Virus record (IMG/VR): IMGVR_UViG_3300043425_000570
Span: 1 to 35,376 of that record
From: a virus
DNA: 35,376 nucleotides
Strand: one strand, 5' to 3'
Below are positions 35,376-35,376 of the stretch, piece after piece. A program made the position numbers and the translations under genes. The notes below the pieces were generated by a model. The model was not told the origin of the DNA. It saw only the letters and a list, made by a program, of their open reading frames with translations, and made no database searches. Each line of letters starts with the position of its first letter. Position 1 is the stretch's first letter.

Positions 35376-35376
35376 G

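Noticed and set aside
1-35376. CRISPR array, insertion sequence or integrase/attachment site
   Set aside because: No regularly spaced direct repeats, transposase, recombinase or clear terminal repeats were seen in the window.

Overview
The window is one dense stretch of a tailed double-stranded DNA phage genome. Genes are short, mostly on the + strand, often overlap by 1-35 bases, and are interspersed with ten recognisable tRNA genes. The base composition is clearly AT-rich. The host is most likely an actinobacterium: there is a textbook WhiB iron-sulfur regulator (14006-14296), a DUF7455-like zinc protein (12303-12536), an NrdH-type redoxin (21636-21857), ThyX, and many genes whose -10 box sits 6-7 bases before the start codon, which predicts leaderless mRNAs. 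An AT-rich freshwater actinobacterial host (acI/Nanopelagicales type) would fit, but that is inference. No capsid, terminase, tail, polymerase or integrase gene is visible; only 18938-19939 looks morphogenesis-related.

Layout. 1-1364: end of a HExxH protein, a small acidic protein and a secreted subtilisin-like protease. 1397-2737: a tRNA cluster (Asn, Gly, Asp, Thr) holding an HNH nuclease gene that runs into tRNA-Gly, a tRNA-like gene without room for an anticodon loop, and hairpin-rich spacers. 2753-11238: a long operon for glycan or protein modification: three hypothetical proteins (two clear paralogues), two GnT1-like glycosyltransferases, two prolyl-hydroxylase-like 2OG-Fe(II) oxygenases, an O-carbamoyltransferase, an RmlB-like sugar-nucleotide dehydratase and an SGNH-like protein. 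11309-15328: M23 endolysin, DUF2061 protein, FmdB-like zinc ribbon, SNase-like nuclease, WhiB, small hypotheticals and a possible holin-like protein, closed by an intrinsic terminator. 15384-18360 holds reverse-strand modification genes (oxygenase, SGNH-like, methyltransferase) around a forward Hsp20 gene. 18387-18477 is a candidate small RNA, followed by Dps and a phage morphogenesis-type protein. 19928-20946 (reverse): sulfotransferase and HNH. 21233-21541: tRNAs Glu, Trp, Arg and Tyr. 21636-24418: NrdH, GroES, ThyX, dNMP kinase and small proteins. 24425-28208: tRNA-Ile(UAU), a Stealth-like phosphotransferase, GDP-mannose 4,6-dehydratase and a two-domain glycosyltransferase. 28283-35375: tRNA-Arg(UCU), an RsmI-like methyltransferase, a fourth oxygenase, a metallophosphoesterase, an RtcB RNA ligase, a lipoprotein and many small proteins.

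How the parts may work together. Four P4H-like oxygenases, two glycosyltransferases of the family that glycosylates hydroxyproline on eukaryotic Skp1, and sugar-nucleotide, carbamoyl, sulfo, phospho and methyl transferases suggest that the phage builds and attaches a decorated glycan, perhaps on hydroxylated protein side chains of its own virion. RtcB, ten tRNAs and the RsmI-like enzyme suggest that it also maintains the translation apparatus. Hsp20, GroES and Dps support stress and folding. Many accessory genes have their own promoter, as expected of independently acquired 'moron' genes.
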